Below the pieces are notes generated by a model that was given only the letters and a program-made list of their open reading frames with translations, was not told where the DNA came from and made no database searches. A DNA stretch of 64,000 bases. Source: Halobacillus_B sp963739045 (GTDB lineage: Bacteria > Bacillota > Bacilli > Bacillales > Halobacillaceae). The DNA lies in NCBI GenBank assembly GCA_963739045.1, contig CAVTYY010000011.1, forward strand, positions 133,793 through 197,792. Reading direction: 5' to 3'. The translations under genes and the position numbers were made by a program. This document shows positions 44,879-53,082 of the stretch, piece by piece; within the stretch, counting starts at the first letter, position 1; the number at the start of each line of letters is the position of its first letter.

Positions 44879-46756
44879 TTATTCAATGTACTTTTGCTGA
44901 TAGTGACTGAAGGTTATCAGCGGCCAAATGTAACGATAGCTCTCATAATGGATATAAAATACTCCGCCCATTCCTTGACCTTTCGGGTAATCTTCCAGCC
45001 AAGTTTTTCTTTGATTATTTTTCAATAAAAATTTAATCCCGCGATGTATCACTTCTGTTTCTTCCGTTGAAGCGGCAATTAACGCATCTAAAGCCCAGGC
45101 AGTATCAACAAGGGTGCTTTCGCCTAAAGGGACGTAAGATTGATGTGTATCACTTAAGCAGGATTCTCCCCATCCGCCGTCATCGTTCTGAATGGTTTCC
45201 AGCCACTTAACCGCCTTTTTAATCGTTTTAGAGTTTGGATTTTCACCAGTAGCCAGCAGTCCCGTAACAGCCGCCCAGCTTCCGTAAATATAGCAGATCC
45301 CCCAACGGCTGTACCATGAACCATCACTTTCCTGGGTTTTCTTCAGCCATTTCTTCCCCCGTCTAATAGACCGATGCTCTGAATTTAAATTTGTATAATT
45401 CCCAAGAAACTCTAAAGTTCTGCCTGTTAAATCTGCGCAGGAAGGATCCTTTAAAATGAAATCTCCCCCCTGGACCGGCAGCCAGGATAGATAGCTTTTG
45501 TTCACTTCTCTTTCAAATGATGGCCATCCTCCATCCTCGTTTTGCATAGACAATGCCCACTGGACCCCTCTCTCCCATGTGCCCTTATAGGCTTTATGTT
45601 GAGAAATAAGATGAATCATTGCCCTCAAGCTGGCTGTTGTGTCATCTACATCAGGATTTAAAGTATTGATATCGGAAAAACCAAATCCTCCTGGAAAGGC
45701 ATGAGGGTTGTGAATGATCCAGTCGCCATACTTATAATGCTGTCTAGAAAATAAGTAACGACTGGCTTTTAGAATAACTTCTTCCCCTTCCTGGACGCCG
45801 GCTTGTTGTAAAGCCCAGCTGATCAGCGATGTATTCCAAACATCCGCAGTCGTATATTGAATATGAACATGCCTGTCATTTACGGTACTTTGCATGGCTT
45901 TAAGTCCATCCACAGCTTTCTTGATTACCGGACTTTCCTTTCGGCTGCCAAGCGATATCAGCGCAAAAATCATCAAGAAAGTGGAACTAAAGTAACTCAG
46001 AAGTGTACCGTCTGGTTCTGTTCGATTTAACAGGTACTGCTCCGCTTCATATAAAGCTCTCTTTTCAAACATGCGATCATCTGTCTGTATAGAGCTTAAA
46101 AGTTTAGAAAAATAGTTCCCCCACTCTTTACTATATTCATCGGTAAATAGCGTCTCACTGCGATCATTCCCTCTTATACTGGAGAGGTCAGGACTTCTAT
46201 CTGTCTTCAATTGAAATTTTTTATTTCCTAATATAAGAATGGGTACGATATTAGCTCTGCCAAATACAGATATATCATAGATATTCACCGGTAATTGGAT
46301 AGGAAGCAGCATAATCTCAATAGGAAATGGGAAAAATAAAGGCCAGGAATATTGACCGGTAATGGTAAGCATAATCTTAGTAAACATCCCTGCTTTTTCA
46401 AGACCTCCATGGGTTAAGATAAACTTTCTTGCTAAGATTATCTCTTTATCCTTATAACCGTAATAGCCCGAGTAGAGCAATCCATAATAAGCTTCAATCG
46501 TCCTTGATAGATTGCCCTCTCTCTCATCGCGAAACAGTTTCCATGCACCATTTTCCTCTTGTTTGCTAATAATTCTTTCCGTAAGAGCGGTGATAAGATT
46601 CTCATCATCAATTTCCAGCGAACGTAATAAAATAATCATATAAGCATCCGTTAGAACTCCTGTATCGAACGTATAATTCCAAGTTCCGTCAGAGGATTGA
46701 TCACGTTTGAGCCGTTCTATGAGAAAATTCATTTCATCTTGAACTGCTGTTTTCAT
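44879..46756 (-). CDS. sqhC: Squalene-hopene/sporulenol-type terpene cyclase
   Basis: The 625-residue protein is a class II terpene cyclase. It shows the protonating Asp box DVDDTTASLR (about 369-378) and repeated QW motifs (QNEDGGWPSF, QESDGSWYSRWG, QNDDGGWGES), plus hydrophobic membrane-inserting patches near 130-160. By length and family it is most like B. subtilis SqhC (sporulenol synthase), which cyclises tetraprenyl-beta-curcumene. A squalene-hopene cyclase is the alternative. GGGGGAGGAG precedes the ATG. It is an insert relative to the B. subtilis sdaAB-fakA region. Confidence 0.9.
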   Translation of the reverse strand: MKTAVQDEMNFLIERLKRDQSSDGTWNYTFDTGVLTDAYMIILLRSLEIDDENLITALTERIISKQEENGAWKLFRDEREGNLSRTIEAYYGLLYSGYYGYKDKEIILARKFILTHGGLEKAGMFTKIMLTITGQYSWPLFFPFPIEIMLLPIQLPVNIYDISVFGRANIVPILILGNKKFQLKTDRSPDLSSIRGNDRSETLFTDEYSKEWGNYFSKLLSSIQTDDRMFEKRALYEAEQYLLNRTEPDGTLLSYFSSTFLMIFALISLGSRKESPVIKKAVDGLKAMQSTVNDRHVHIQYTTADVWNTSLISWALQQAGVQEGEEVILKASRYLFSRQHYKYGDWIIHNPHAFPGGFGFSDINTLNPDVDDTTASLRAMIHLISQHKAYKGTWERGVQWALSMQNEDGGWPSFEREVNKSYLSWLPVQGGDFILKDPSCADLTGRTLEFLGNYTNLNSEHRSIRRGKKWLKKTQESDGSWYSRWGICYIYGSWAAVTGLLATGENPNSKTIKKAVKWLETIQNDDGGWGESCLSDTHQSYVPLGESTLVDTAWALDALIAASTEETEVIHRGIKFLLKNNQRKTWLEDYPKGQGMGGVFYIHYESYRYIWPLITFSHYQQKYIE

Positions 46757-46875
46757 TCTCCAAGCTCCTCCCCCAGTTTCTGTATATATACATATTCAAA
46801 AAGAATAAGCACATTCCAAGAGAGGAGGGAACCCTTATTTTATATGATAGTACAGATCAAATAGTAAGCAGCCAT

Positions 46876-47988
46876 TTGACTTCAATCAAACAAGATTTGC
46901 TTATAAAACTTAAAAAGGAACCTCTAGAAAAAACAGAAGTTCCGAACGCAGAAGAAGATGAAATACTTCAATCCATTCGGTCAGAGACGGTAAAATTTAA
47001 CCTTAACAATGTAACCCGAACGCAAGCCTATTTTGATTTCTACCATTTTCATCCCGAAATTAAATGGTCTCTGCTCGCGCATATGGTTTCGAGAAATGGC
47101 GGATGGAATATGACTGATTTAAAAGGGGAATTTCTTTCTAAGCTGCTTTCCGAGGAGGAACAGAAAGCCTTTTTTGCATTTTTAGAGAGGGGAAATTGGT
47201 TGATCTTCCAAGATGCATTTCCGCAATTACTCCTGTATAAAAAGAGTGTGGAGATGAATAGTAGCTTGTTTTATTTACTGCCTCATTTAAATGTTTCCAC
47301 ATTTATGGAAGTAGTCTGGGAACATTTCTTTGAGAACGGCCACAGAGATTTATTAGCTTTTGCTCAAATAATAAATGAACAGATGTATATTGAAGAACGC
47401 GTTATTCATCACAAGTCTTACCAGAATTCGGTTTTAAAGACGATAAATTTCAAGCTGCAAGATGTTTTAAACTTGAATCATCTGCTATTCCCTTATTCTC
47501 TAAAGGAGCATTCGGAACCAGAAATCATCGGAGAAACTCTCCATCACTTTGCTTCCATTGAGGAGCGAATCGAATTCGGGAAACGTCTTTATGCTCTGCT
47601 GTTCTTTGATTATACAAGATTGCAGCAAATAGTAACGTGGGTCAATGCTCACCCTCATACTGGGTCCCGGAAAGATTATATGCCACATTTATTTAACGAC
47701 GTGAAAGAAACTCTTCCGGGGAAATTATATTTCCCTAGAACTAAAAACTGTATTTTAAGAAAAAACGCACCGCGCTTATACAGTCCTTCCTTAATATCGG
47801 CTTGGAAAAACAGCCATCAAAAAACAGCTGAAACAGGAGATTGGTTTAAGAATATTTCTGTGATGAATTATTTTAAGGACCCTTCGCAGCAGGATAAGGG
47901 TAAAATAACAGTGGATTATTGTGAATCCATTGAAAAGATGGAGCTCGCTTTATTTACCAACAAATTGCTTTTCCACCGAAAAGAGTGA
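46876..47988 (+). CDS. yppC: DUF2515 family protein (YppC-like)
   Basis: The roughly 370-residue soluble protein (TQAYFDFYHFHPEIKWSLLA, AHMVSRNGGWNMTDLKG) fits the DUF2515/YppC family of spore formers, of unknown function. The start is unclear. The TTG at 46876 has no ribosome binding site, yet the frame stays open upstream to a strong GAGGAGGG at 46823-46829 with no ATG, GTG or TTG between. A rare start codon, or an indel linking the ATG at 46844 to this frame, could explain this. It is divergent from the cyclase gene and convergent with fakA. Confidence 0.75.
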   Translation: MTSIKQDLLIKLKKEPLEKTEVPNAEEDEILQSIRSETVKFNLNNVTRTQAYFDFYHFHPEIKWSLLAHMVSRNGGWNMTDLKGEFLSKLLSEEEQKAFFAFLERGNWLIFQDAFPQLLLYKKSVEMNSSLFYLLPHLNVSTFMEVVWEHFFENGHRDLLAFAQIINEQMYIEERVIHHKSYQNSVLKTINFKLQDVLNLNHLLFPYSLKEHSEPEIIGETLHHFASIEERIEFGKRLYALLFFDYTRLQQIVTWVNAHPHTGSRKDYMPHLFNDVKETLPGKLYFPRTKNCILRKNAPRLYSPSLISAWKNSHQKTAETGDWFKNISVMNYFKDPSQQDKGKITVDYCESIEKMELALFTNKLLFHRKE

Positions 47989-48111
47989 TAAAAAGTTTAT
48001 CATACAGAGAATATTTTTAATGGGATTCTTGATAAAAAAAGGAGATATCTTTGATAGTACGATAGTTATCTTCGACGACTTAAACTTAGATCTATCCCTG
48101 CCATTCATTAA

Positions 48112-48142
48112 AAAAAGCACAACTCTATGAGCTGTGCTTTTT
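48112..48142. terminator. Bidirectional terminator between yppC-like gene and fakA
   Basis: Stem AAAAAGCACAACTC / GAGCTGTGCTTTTT with one mismatch and a 3-base loop is flanked by A and T runs. It serves the convergent plus-strand yppC-like and minus-strand fakA transcripts. The 120 bases between the yppC stop and this hairpin hold no supported gene. Confidence 0.75.
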
Positions 48143-48144
48143 GG

Positions 48145-49812
48145 TTATTCAATCGCAAATATATAAGAATAGATCGGCTGACCGCCTTCATGAACTTCCA
48201 CTTCCAAATCTTCAAAGTGTTCTTCCACAAAAGTTTCAAGTTCTTCAACCTCACTTGCATTCACATCCTCACCATAGAGAATGGTGAGGATTTCATCTTC
48301 ATCTTCGTCTATCATCTGCTTAAGAAGCGACTTTGCCGCAGTAAGCTTGTCCGGATCAGTTGCGGAGATATTACCTTCGTCTATCCCCATGAAATGGCCC
48401 TTTTCAATAGTTAACCCTTCAATTTGGGTGTCTCTCACTGCATAAGTAATCTGCCCGGTTTTCACATGGGATTGCAAGCCGGTCATTTCTTCTTTATTCG
48501 TTTCTAAATCCGCCTCTGGATTAAAGCCAAGTAAAGCACTCATCCCTTGAGGAATGGTTTTAGTAGGAATAACTGCTGCGTTTTCTTCAGCGATCTCTGC
48601 CGCTTGTTCGGCAGCCATAATAATGTTCTTATTATTTGGAAGAATAAGCACCTGCTTTGCATGAGCCTCTTTGATCGCCTCAGAAATATCCTGGGTGCTT
48701 GGATTCATCGTTTGTCCGCCTTGAATGACTACAGTTGCTCCAAGACTTTCAAACAATTTCTTTATGCCTTCACCCATGGCTACTGTCACAATACCATACT
48801 CAGCTTTTTCATCGGAAACCCGGACATTCTTTTTTCGATCTCCAACAATGGATGTATGCTGCTCTCGCATATTTTCAATTTTCATATTGATCAAGCTTCC
48901 AAACTGCTGACCCAGGTTTAAAGCTTCTCCTGGATGTTCAGCGTGGACATGCACCTTCACAATATCTTCATCAGAAACAACAAGCAGGGAATCACCTATC
49001 TCACTTAATTGATTCCTGAACTTGTCTTCATCATAAGGGACACCTTTAAGCTTTTCTTGTTCAAACTTAACCATAAATTCAGTACAGTAACCAAATTCGA
49101 TGTCTTCCGTGTTCATAAAGTCTTGAGCCAGTTTATGATGTTCAGCGTTTACCATGTCCCCCATCGTGACCGTCTCTTCTTGTACAGGAAGCTCTTCGCC
49201 CTTGAGGTTAGCAAGGAAGCCTTCGTAGATGGTAAGCAGACCTTGTCCTCCGCTGTCCACTACACCTACTTCTTTTAAGACTGGAAGTAATTCCGGCGTT
49301 CTTTTCAAAGATTCTCTAGCAGCAGCTGTAAGCCCCTCCATAAATGGAATAAAATCAGACTCTTGATCAGCAAGCTGAACAGAAGCTTCTCCTGTATCCT
49401 TTGCTACGGTGAGTATCGTTCCTTCGACTGGCTTCATTACCGCTTTGTAAGCAGTCGTCACTCCCCCTTGCAAAGCTTCTGCAAAATCCTGCGTAGTTAA
49501 TTCTTCAGAGTCTTCTATTGCTCTGGAAAACCCACGGAACAATTGGGAGAGAATGACTCCGGAATTTCCACGGGCACCCATAAGCAGTCCTTTAGCAAAG
49601 GCACTTGCTACAGCTCCTGCATGATTCTCTTGAACAGTTTTTACTTCTTCGGCTCCAGAAGTCATCGATAAATTCATATTAGTACCTGTGTCCCCATCAG
49701 GAACAGGAAATACATTTAAGGCATCAATCATTTGTGAATTTCTGGATAAATGTTGAGCCCCTTGCAGAATCATCTCGGCTAATGTTTTGCCGTCTAAAGT
49801 TTGTAACGTCAC
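48145..49812 (-). CDS. fakA: Fatty acid kinase catalytic subunit FakA (YloV, DAK2 domain)
   Basis: Phosphorylates exogenous fatty acids bound to FakB (DegV) proteins for phospholipid synthesis. The 555-residue protein has an N-terminal DhaL/DAK2 nucleotide-binding domain (NVFPVPDGDTGTNMNLSMTS, LLMGARGNSGVILSQLFRGF), a middle zinc-type domain and a C-terminal DegV-like FakA_C region (PNNKNIIMAAEQAAEIAEEN). It is downstream of the Asp23-family gene as in B. subtilis. Confidence 0.95.
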   Translation of the reverse strand: MTLQTLDGKTLAEMILQGAQHLSRNSQMIDALNVFPVPDGDTGTNMNLSMTSGAEEVKTVQENHAGAVASAFAKGLLMGARGNSGVILSQLFRGFSRAIEDSEELTTQDFAEALQGGVTTAYKAVMKPVEGTILTVAKDTGEASVQLADQESDFIPFMEGLTAAARESLKRTPELLPVLKEVGVVDSGGQGLLTIYEGFLANLKGEELPVQEETVTMGDMVNAEHHKLAQDFMNTEDIEFGYCTEFMVKFEQEKLKGVPYDEDKFRNQLSEIGDSLLVVSDEDIVKVHVHAEHPGEALNLGQQFGSLINMKIENMREQHTSIVGDRKKNVRVSDEKAEYGIVTVAMGEGIKKLFESLGATVVIQGGQTMNPSTQDISEAIKEAHAKQVLILPNNKNIIMAAEQAAEIAEENAAVIPTKTIPQGMSALLGFNPEADLETNKEEMTGLQSHVKTGQITYAVRDTQIEGLTIEKGHFMGIDEGNISATDPDKLTAAKSLLKQMIDEDEDEILTILYGEDVNASEVEELETFVEEHFEDLEVEVHEGGQPIYSYIFAIE

Positions 49813-49843
49813 GAATACTTCCTCCTTTGACTAACTTGCTTCC

Positions 49844-50206
49844 CTACTCACTGGTTACCCGAACACCCTGAATATAGATATTTACAGAACTGACGGATAA
49901 TCCTATGGTTTTATTTAACGTATATTTAACTTGTGATTGGACATTATGGGCAACTTCAGAAATCTTTGTCCCATAACTTACGATAATGTACATATCTATG
50001 TGCAAATAGTCGTCCTCTTGGCGGACCACTACACCTTTTGAGAAATTTTCTTTGCGAAGCATTTCACTCAACCCGTCACGAAGCTGATGCTTAGATGCCA
50101 TCCCAACTATCCCGTAGCACTCTACCGCTGCACCTCCAGCAATAGTTGAAATTACTTCATTACTAATCGTAATATGACCATATTTAGTATTTAGATCGAC
50201 GGACAT
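49844..50206 (-). CDS. yloU: Asp23/Gls24 family envelope stress protein (YloU)
   Basis: The 120-residue protein has the Asp23 fold motifs: GHITISNEVISTIAGGAAVE, GIVGMAS, and SYGTKISEVAHNVQSQVKY. B. subtilis YloU lies at the same place before fakA; Asp23 relatives associate with the envelope, and the exact role is unknown. AAAGGAGG sits 6 bases before the ATG at 50206, so an ATG two codons earlier is rejected. No membrane segment is seen. Confidence 0.93.
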   Translation of the reverse strand: MSVDLNTKYGHITISNEVISTIAGGAAVECYGIVGMASKHQLRDGLSEMLRKENFSKGVVVRQEDDYLHIDMYIIVSYGTKISEVAHNVQSQVKYTLNKTIGLSVSSVNIYIQGVRVTSE

Positions 50207-50243
50207 AAACATCCTCCTTTAAAATCCTCATCTTCGTGCAATT

Positions 50244-50249
50244 ATTATA
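50244..50249 (-). promoter_or_regulatory. Probable -10 box of the yloU-fakA transcript
   Basis: The minus-strand sequence TGTTATAAT is an extended -10 element about 40 bases upstream of the yloU start. No good -35 box is visible, as is common for extended -10 promoters. Confidence 0.45.
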
Positions 50250-50449
50250 ACACAGAATATCCCTTGGCTATTCAGCCTGAAGGCCTTAAATTTGGATCGA
50301 TTATCCACTAATATACTTTGTCGTAATTCGCTTTGTCTGTCAAGAGAAAATTCTTGATATATTTAAACTCTCTATATTGCATTGACCCCTTCTATATGAT
50401 ACATTAAGTAAGTATTTCAAGATTTATGTATGTAACAGGAGGGATTCAT

Positions 50450-50638
50450 ATGGCACGCAGATGTGTTGTATCAGGACGCAGTACTTCTTCAGGAAATAAC
50501 CGTTCTCACGCTATGAACGCTAATAAACGTCAATTTAAAGCTAATGTTCAGAAAGTACGCATTCTTGTGGACGGTAAGCCGAAAAAGGTTTATGTTTCTG
50601 CCCGTGATTTAAAATCCGGTAAAGTCACACGCGTATAA
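50450..50638 (+). CDS. rpmB: 50S ribosomal protein L28
   Basis: The 62-residue protein starts MARRCVVSGRSTSSGNNRSH and contains ANVQKVRILVDGKPKKVYVS, standard for L28. The in-frame extension to 50426 is rejected because AGGAGGG lies 10 bases upstream of the ATG at 50450. It has a single Cys, so it is the zinc-free form. It is encoded opposite to its neighbours, as in B. subtilis. Confidence 0.97.
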   Translation: MARRCVVSGRSTSSGNNRSHAMNANKRQFKANVQKVRILVDGKPKKVYVSARDLKSGKVTRV

Positions 50639-50646
50639 TTTCACTC

Positions 50647-50679
50647 AAAAAAAGCACCCTGAAACTGGGTGCTTTTTTT
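50647..50679. terminator. Terminator downstream of rpmB and spoVM
   Basis: AAAAAAAGCACCC and GGGTGCTTTTTTT form a strong stem with a 7-base loop. It lies 8 bases after the rpmB stop and immediately after the spoVM stop, and so ends both convergent transcripts. Confidence 0.9.
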
Positions 50680-50680
50680 G

Positions 50681-50761
50681 TTATTCTTTTTTAAAAGTAC
50701 CAATAACTGCCCGAACAATGCCCCCAAGAAATCGCGGGAGTTTAATCGTATAAAATTTCAA
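50681..50761 (-). CDS. spoVM: Stage V sporulation protein SpoVM
   Basis: A 26-residue amphipathic peptide, beginning MKFYTIKLPRFLGGIVRA and ending FKKE, is nearly identical to B. subtilis SpoVM. SpoVM recognises convex forespore membrane and anchors SpoIVA for coat assembly. The start is TTG, with GGAGG 8 bases upstream. Its position between rpmB and thiN is the conserved one. This is direct evidence of an endospore former. Confidence 0.95.
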   Translation of the reverse strand: MKFYTIKLPRFLGGIVRAVIGTFKKE

Positions 50762-50814
50762 AAGAGCCCCCTCCTCCTAAATAAAAGCTGTTACCAACTT
50801 CCCTTGGTCCTCTA

Positions 50815-51468
50815 TTAATTCAAGTCTTTGCTTCTTACTACTAAGAGTATGCCTGAACTAAAAGAAAAAGTACCAGGATCTTCAATCAGCTGATTGGATA
50901 TACATAGAGTGGAACCAAAAGGAACATAAGCTTTCTCCAGTGGATAATAAAAACCCTCTAACGTTAAATCTGTAACCTCCATTGTCATCGGCAAAAATGA
51001 GACGTAAGGATATTCTTCATTTATTTCAAGCTTATGTGTTCCCGGCTCAGCTAATTCCACTTGATTCTGGACGTCAATAATTGAGGCTTTCTTCCCTTGC
51101 TTTAATAAGGGATAAAGAAGCTGGACGTTAGCGAGCGTATGATCCATTCTTCCTCCAGTAACTCCGAATAATAGAATATGTTCAGGACTCCTCAAAAGTG
51201 CTTGCTGTACAGCCAGCCCCAGATCCGTTTCATCTTTCTCTTCAGAATATGTAAGAGTTTCTGAGGAACGTTCCTTAATTTTCTGATAAGATGAAGCACT
51301 GACTGAATCAAAATCTCCTATAGCTATTGTGGGACGAATGTTATTTTCAAGAAGTACTTCTGCCCCCTGATCGGCCCCAATCCACTCCATACCTTCCTTG
51401 TGAAATCTATCCAGCTCAGGGATATATGATTTTGGACCGCCGCCTACGATTGCAATATTTATCGACAC
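50815..51468 (-). CDS. thiN: Thiamine pyrophosphokinase
   Basis: Converts thiamine to thiamine pyrophosphate. The 217-residue protein has an N-terminal catalytic domain (IAIVGGGPKSYIPE, ADQGAEVLLENN, AIGDFDSVS, DETDLGLAV, GVTGGRMDHTLANVQLL) and a beta-rich thiamine-binding C-terminal domain. It lies between rpe and spoVM, as in B. subtilis. Confidence 0.95.
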   Translation of the reverse strand: MSINIAIVGGGPKSYIPELDRFHKEGMEWIGADQGAEVLLENNIRPTIAIGDFDSVSASSYQKIKERSSETLTYSEEKDETDLGLAVQQALLRSPEHILLFGVTGGRMDHTLANVQLLYPLLKQGKKASIIDVQNQVELAEPGTHKLEINEEYPYVSFLPMTMEVTDLTLEGFYYPLEKAYVPFGSTLCISNQLIEDPGTFSFSSGILLVVRSKDLN

Positions 51469-51492
51469 CTTTTATCTTCCTTTCTTTAGAAA

Positions 51493-51526
51493 GAAACCCA
51501 AAGGAAGTCACCTTCCTTTGGGTTTC
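51493..51526 (-). terminator. Terminator downstream of rpe
   Basis: A perfect 15-bp stem, GAAACCCAAAGGAAG / CTTCCTTTGGGTTTC, has a 4-base loop and a T-rich tail (TTTCTTTCT) on the minus strand. It lies between rpe and thiN, so thiN may need read-through or its own promoter. Confidence 0.85.
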
Positions 51527-51532
51527 AAGAAC

Positions 51533-52189
51533 CTATTCAATAGAATTTCTTAATCGTTCGATTGCTTTTTTACGATCCTCTTGATTAAATACGGCGCTTC
51601 CTGCCACCAATACATTTGCTCCAGCTTCGGTACATAGAGCTGCCGTTTCTTGTTTTATGCCCCCGTCCACTTCAATTTCAAATGAAAGCCCCATTTGCTT
51701 TCTCCATTCTGAAATTTGAAGAATTTTAGGAACCATAGAAGATATAAAGGATTGACCTCCAAATCCTGGGTTTACCGTCATGACCAGCACAAGGTCAATT
51801 TCCTCAAGGATCGGCTTGAGAAGTTCAGCAGGTGTCGCAGGGTTCACCACTACTCCAGCTTTTACGCCATGACTCTTAATCAGTTGAAGTGTCCGATGTA
51901 AATGCGGGCAAGCTTCCTGATGAACCGTTATAATGTCCGCACCCGCTTTAGCAAAGGCTTCAATATAGCGGTCCGGCTCCTCAATCATCAAATGGACATC
52001 CAATGGTAATTGGGTAAGGGGACGGATGGATTCAACGATCAAGGGTCCAATCGTAATATTAGGTACAAAACGACCATCCATAACGTCTACATGGATATAA
52101 TCCGCGCCGCCTTTTTCTACGTCTTTTATTTCTTCGCCTAATTTTGAAAAATCAGAAGCTAATATGGAAGGAGCAATCTTAGTCATCAT
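51533..52189 (-). CDS. rpe: Ribulose-phosphate 3-epimerase
   Basis: Interconverts ribulose-5-phosphate and xylulose-5-phosphate in the pentose phosphate pathway. The 218-residue TIM barrel has IAPSILASDFSKLGEEI, HVDVMDGRFVPNITIGP, HLMIEEPDRYIE, MTVNPGFGGQSFI and EVDGGI, with the metal-binding His/Asp residues present. Its start overlaps the rsgA stop. Confidence 0.97.
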   Translation of the reverse strand: MMTKIAPSILASDFSKLGEEIKDVEKGGADYIHVDVMDGRFVPNITIGPLIVESIRPLTQLPLDVHLMIEEPDRYIEAFAKAGADIITVHQEACPHLHRTLQLIKSHGVKAGVVVNPATPAELLKPILEEIDLVLVMTVNPGFGGQSFISSMVPKILQISEWRKQMGLSFEIEVDGGIKQETAALCTEAGANVLVAGSAVFNQEDRKKAIERLRNSIE

Positions 52190-53070
52190 TAATACCTCGG
52201 CTTTCTATTCTGAATTTCTTCTAAAAAATGCAAATAATGTTCATACCGCCGCTTGGAAATGGTACCTTTTTCTACTTCAGCTTTAACTGCACACTTAGGT
52301 TCTTTGTGATGGAGACAGCCGCGAAATTTACAATCATCCTGCACACGCACAAATTCCGGAAAGCATTCCGTAAGTTCATCAATTTGTAACTCCCCAAATT
52401 CAAGCGAACTAAAACCAGGTGTATCAGCTACAAAGCCTCCGGAAATCTCATACAATTCCACATGCCGGGTTGTATGCTTGCCTCTCCCAAGACTTTCCGA
52501 AATCTCATCCGTATCAATGGCAAGTCTTGGGTCAATGGAATTTAACAAGGATGATTTTCCTACGCCTGACTGACCAGCAATAACAGTTGTGCGGTCAGAT
52601 AAATGGGATTGTACTTGATCAATGGACTGCAGATCATCCGTGGAAGATAGAATCACTGTATAACCAACTTCCTCGTATATTTCCTGATATTCCTTCATAT
52701 CTGCAGCCCGCTTCTCACTTAATTGATCCACTTTTGAAATAACAATCAATGGCTCAATTCGCTTTGCTTCGACTAAGACTAAGAAGCGATCTAACAATAG
52801 AGCATTAAAGTCCGGTTCTTTGGCAGAAGTTACGATTAGTGCCTGGTCTACATTCGCAATAGGCGGTCTTATAAATTCGTTTCTTCGTTTTTCAATAGCA
52901 AGTATATAGCCTTCTTCTTTATTTTCTGCCTTGAACTCTACTATATCACCTACCAGCGGAGCCACTTTCTTCTTCCGGAAATTCCCTCTTGCTCTGCACT
53001 GGTAGAGCTCTCCATCATACAGTACATAATAAAATCCACTGAGTGCTTTTATGATCTTCCCTATTGCCAT
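52189..53070 (-). CDS. rsgA: Ribosome small subunit-dependent GTPase RsgA
   Basis: Late 30S maturation GTPase (B. subtilis CpgA/YloQ). The 293-residue protein has an N-terminal OB fold, a circularly permuted GTPase with G4 ISKVDQ (111-116) before G1 GQSGVGKSS (166-174), DTPGFSSLEF, and a C-terminal zinc-binding segment CKFRGCLHHKEPKCAV. It is 12 bases downstream of prkC; in B. subtilis it is a PrkC substrate. Confidence 0.97.
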   Translation of the reverse strand: MAIGKIIKALSGFYYVLYDGELYQCRARGNFRKKKVAPLVGDIVEFKAENKEEGYILAIEKRRNEFIRPPIANVDQALIVTSAKEPDFNALLLDRFLVLVEAKRIEPLIVISKVDQLSEKRAADMKEYQEIYEEVGYTVILSSTDDLQSIDQVQSHLSDRTTVIAGQSGVGKSSLLNSIDPRLAIDTDEISESLGRGKHTTRHVELYEISGGFVADTPGFSSLEFGELQIDELTECFPEFVRVQDDCKFRGCLHHKEPKCAVKAEVEKGTISKRRYEHYLHFLEEIQNRKPRY

Positions 53071-53082
53071 ATGGACACCTTC

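Noticed and set aside
47921..48130. Plus-strand frame overlapping the end of the YppC-like gene
   Set aside because: Runs through the bidirectional terminator, with AT-rich composition and no family resemblance; treated as a chance frame.
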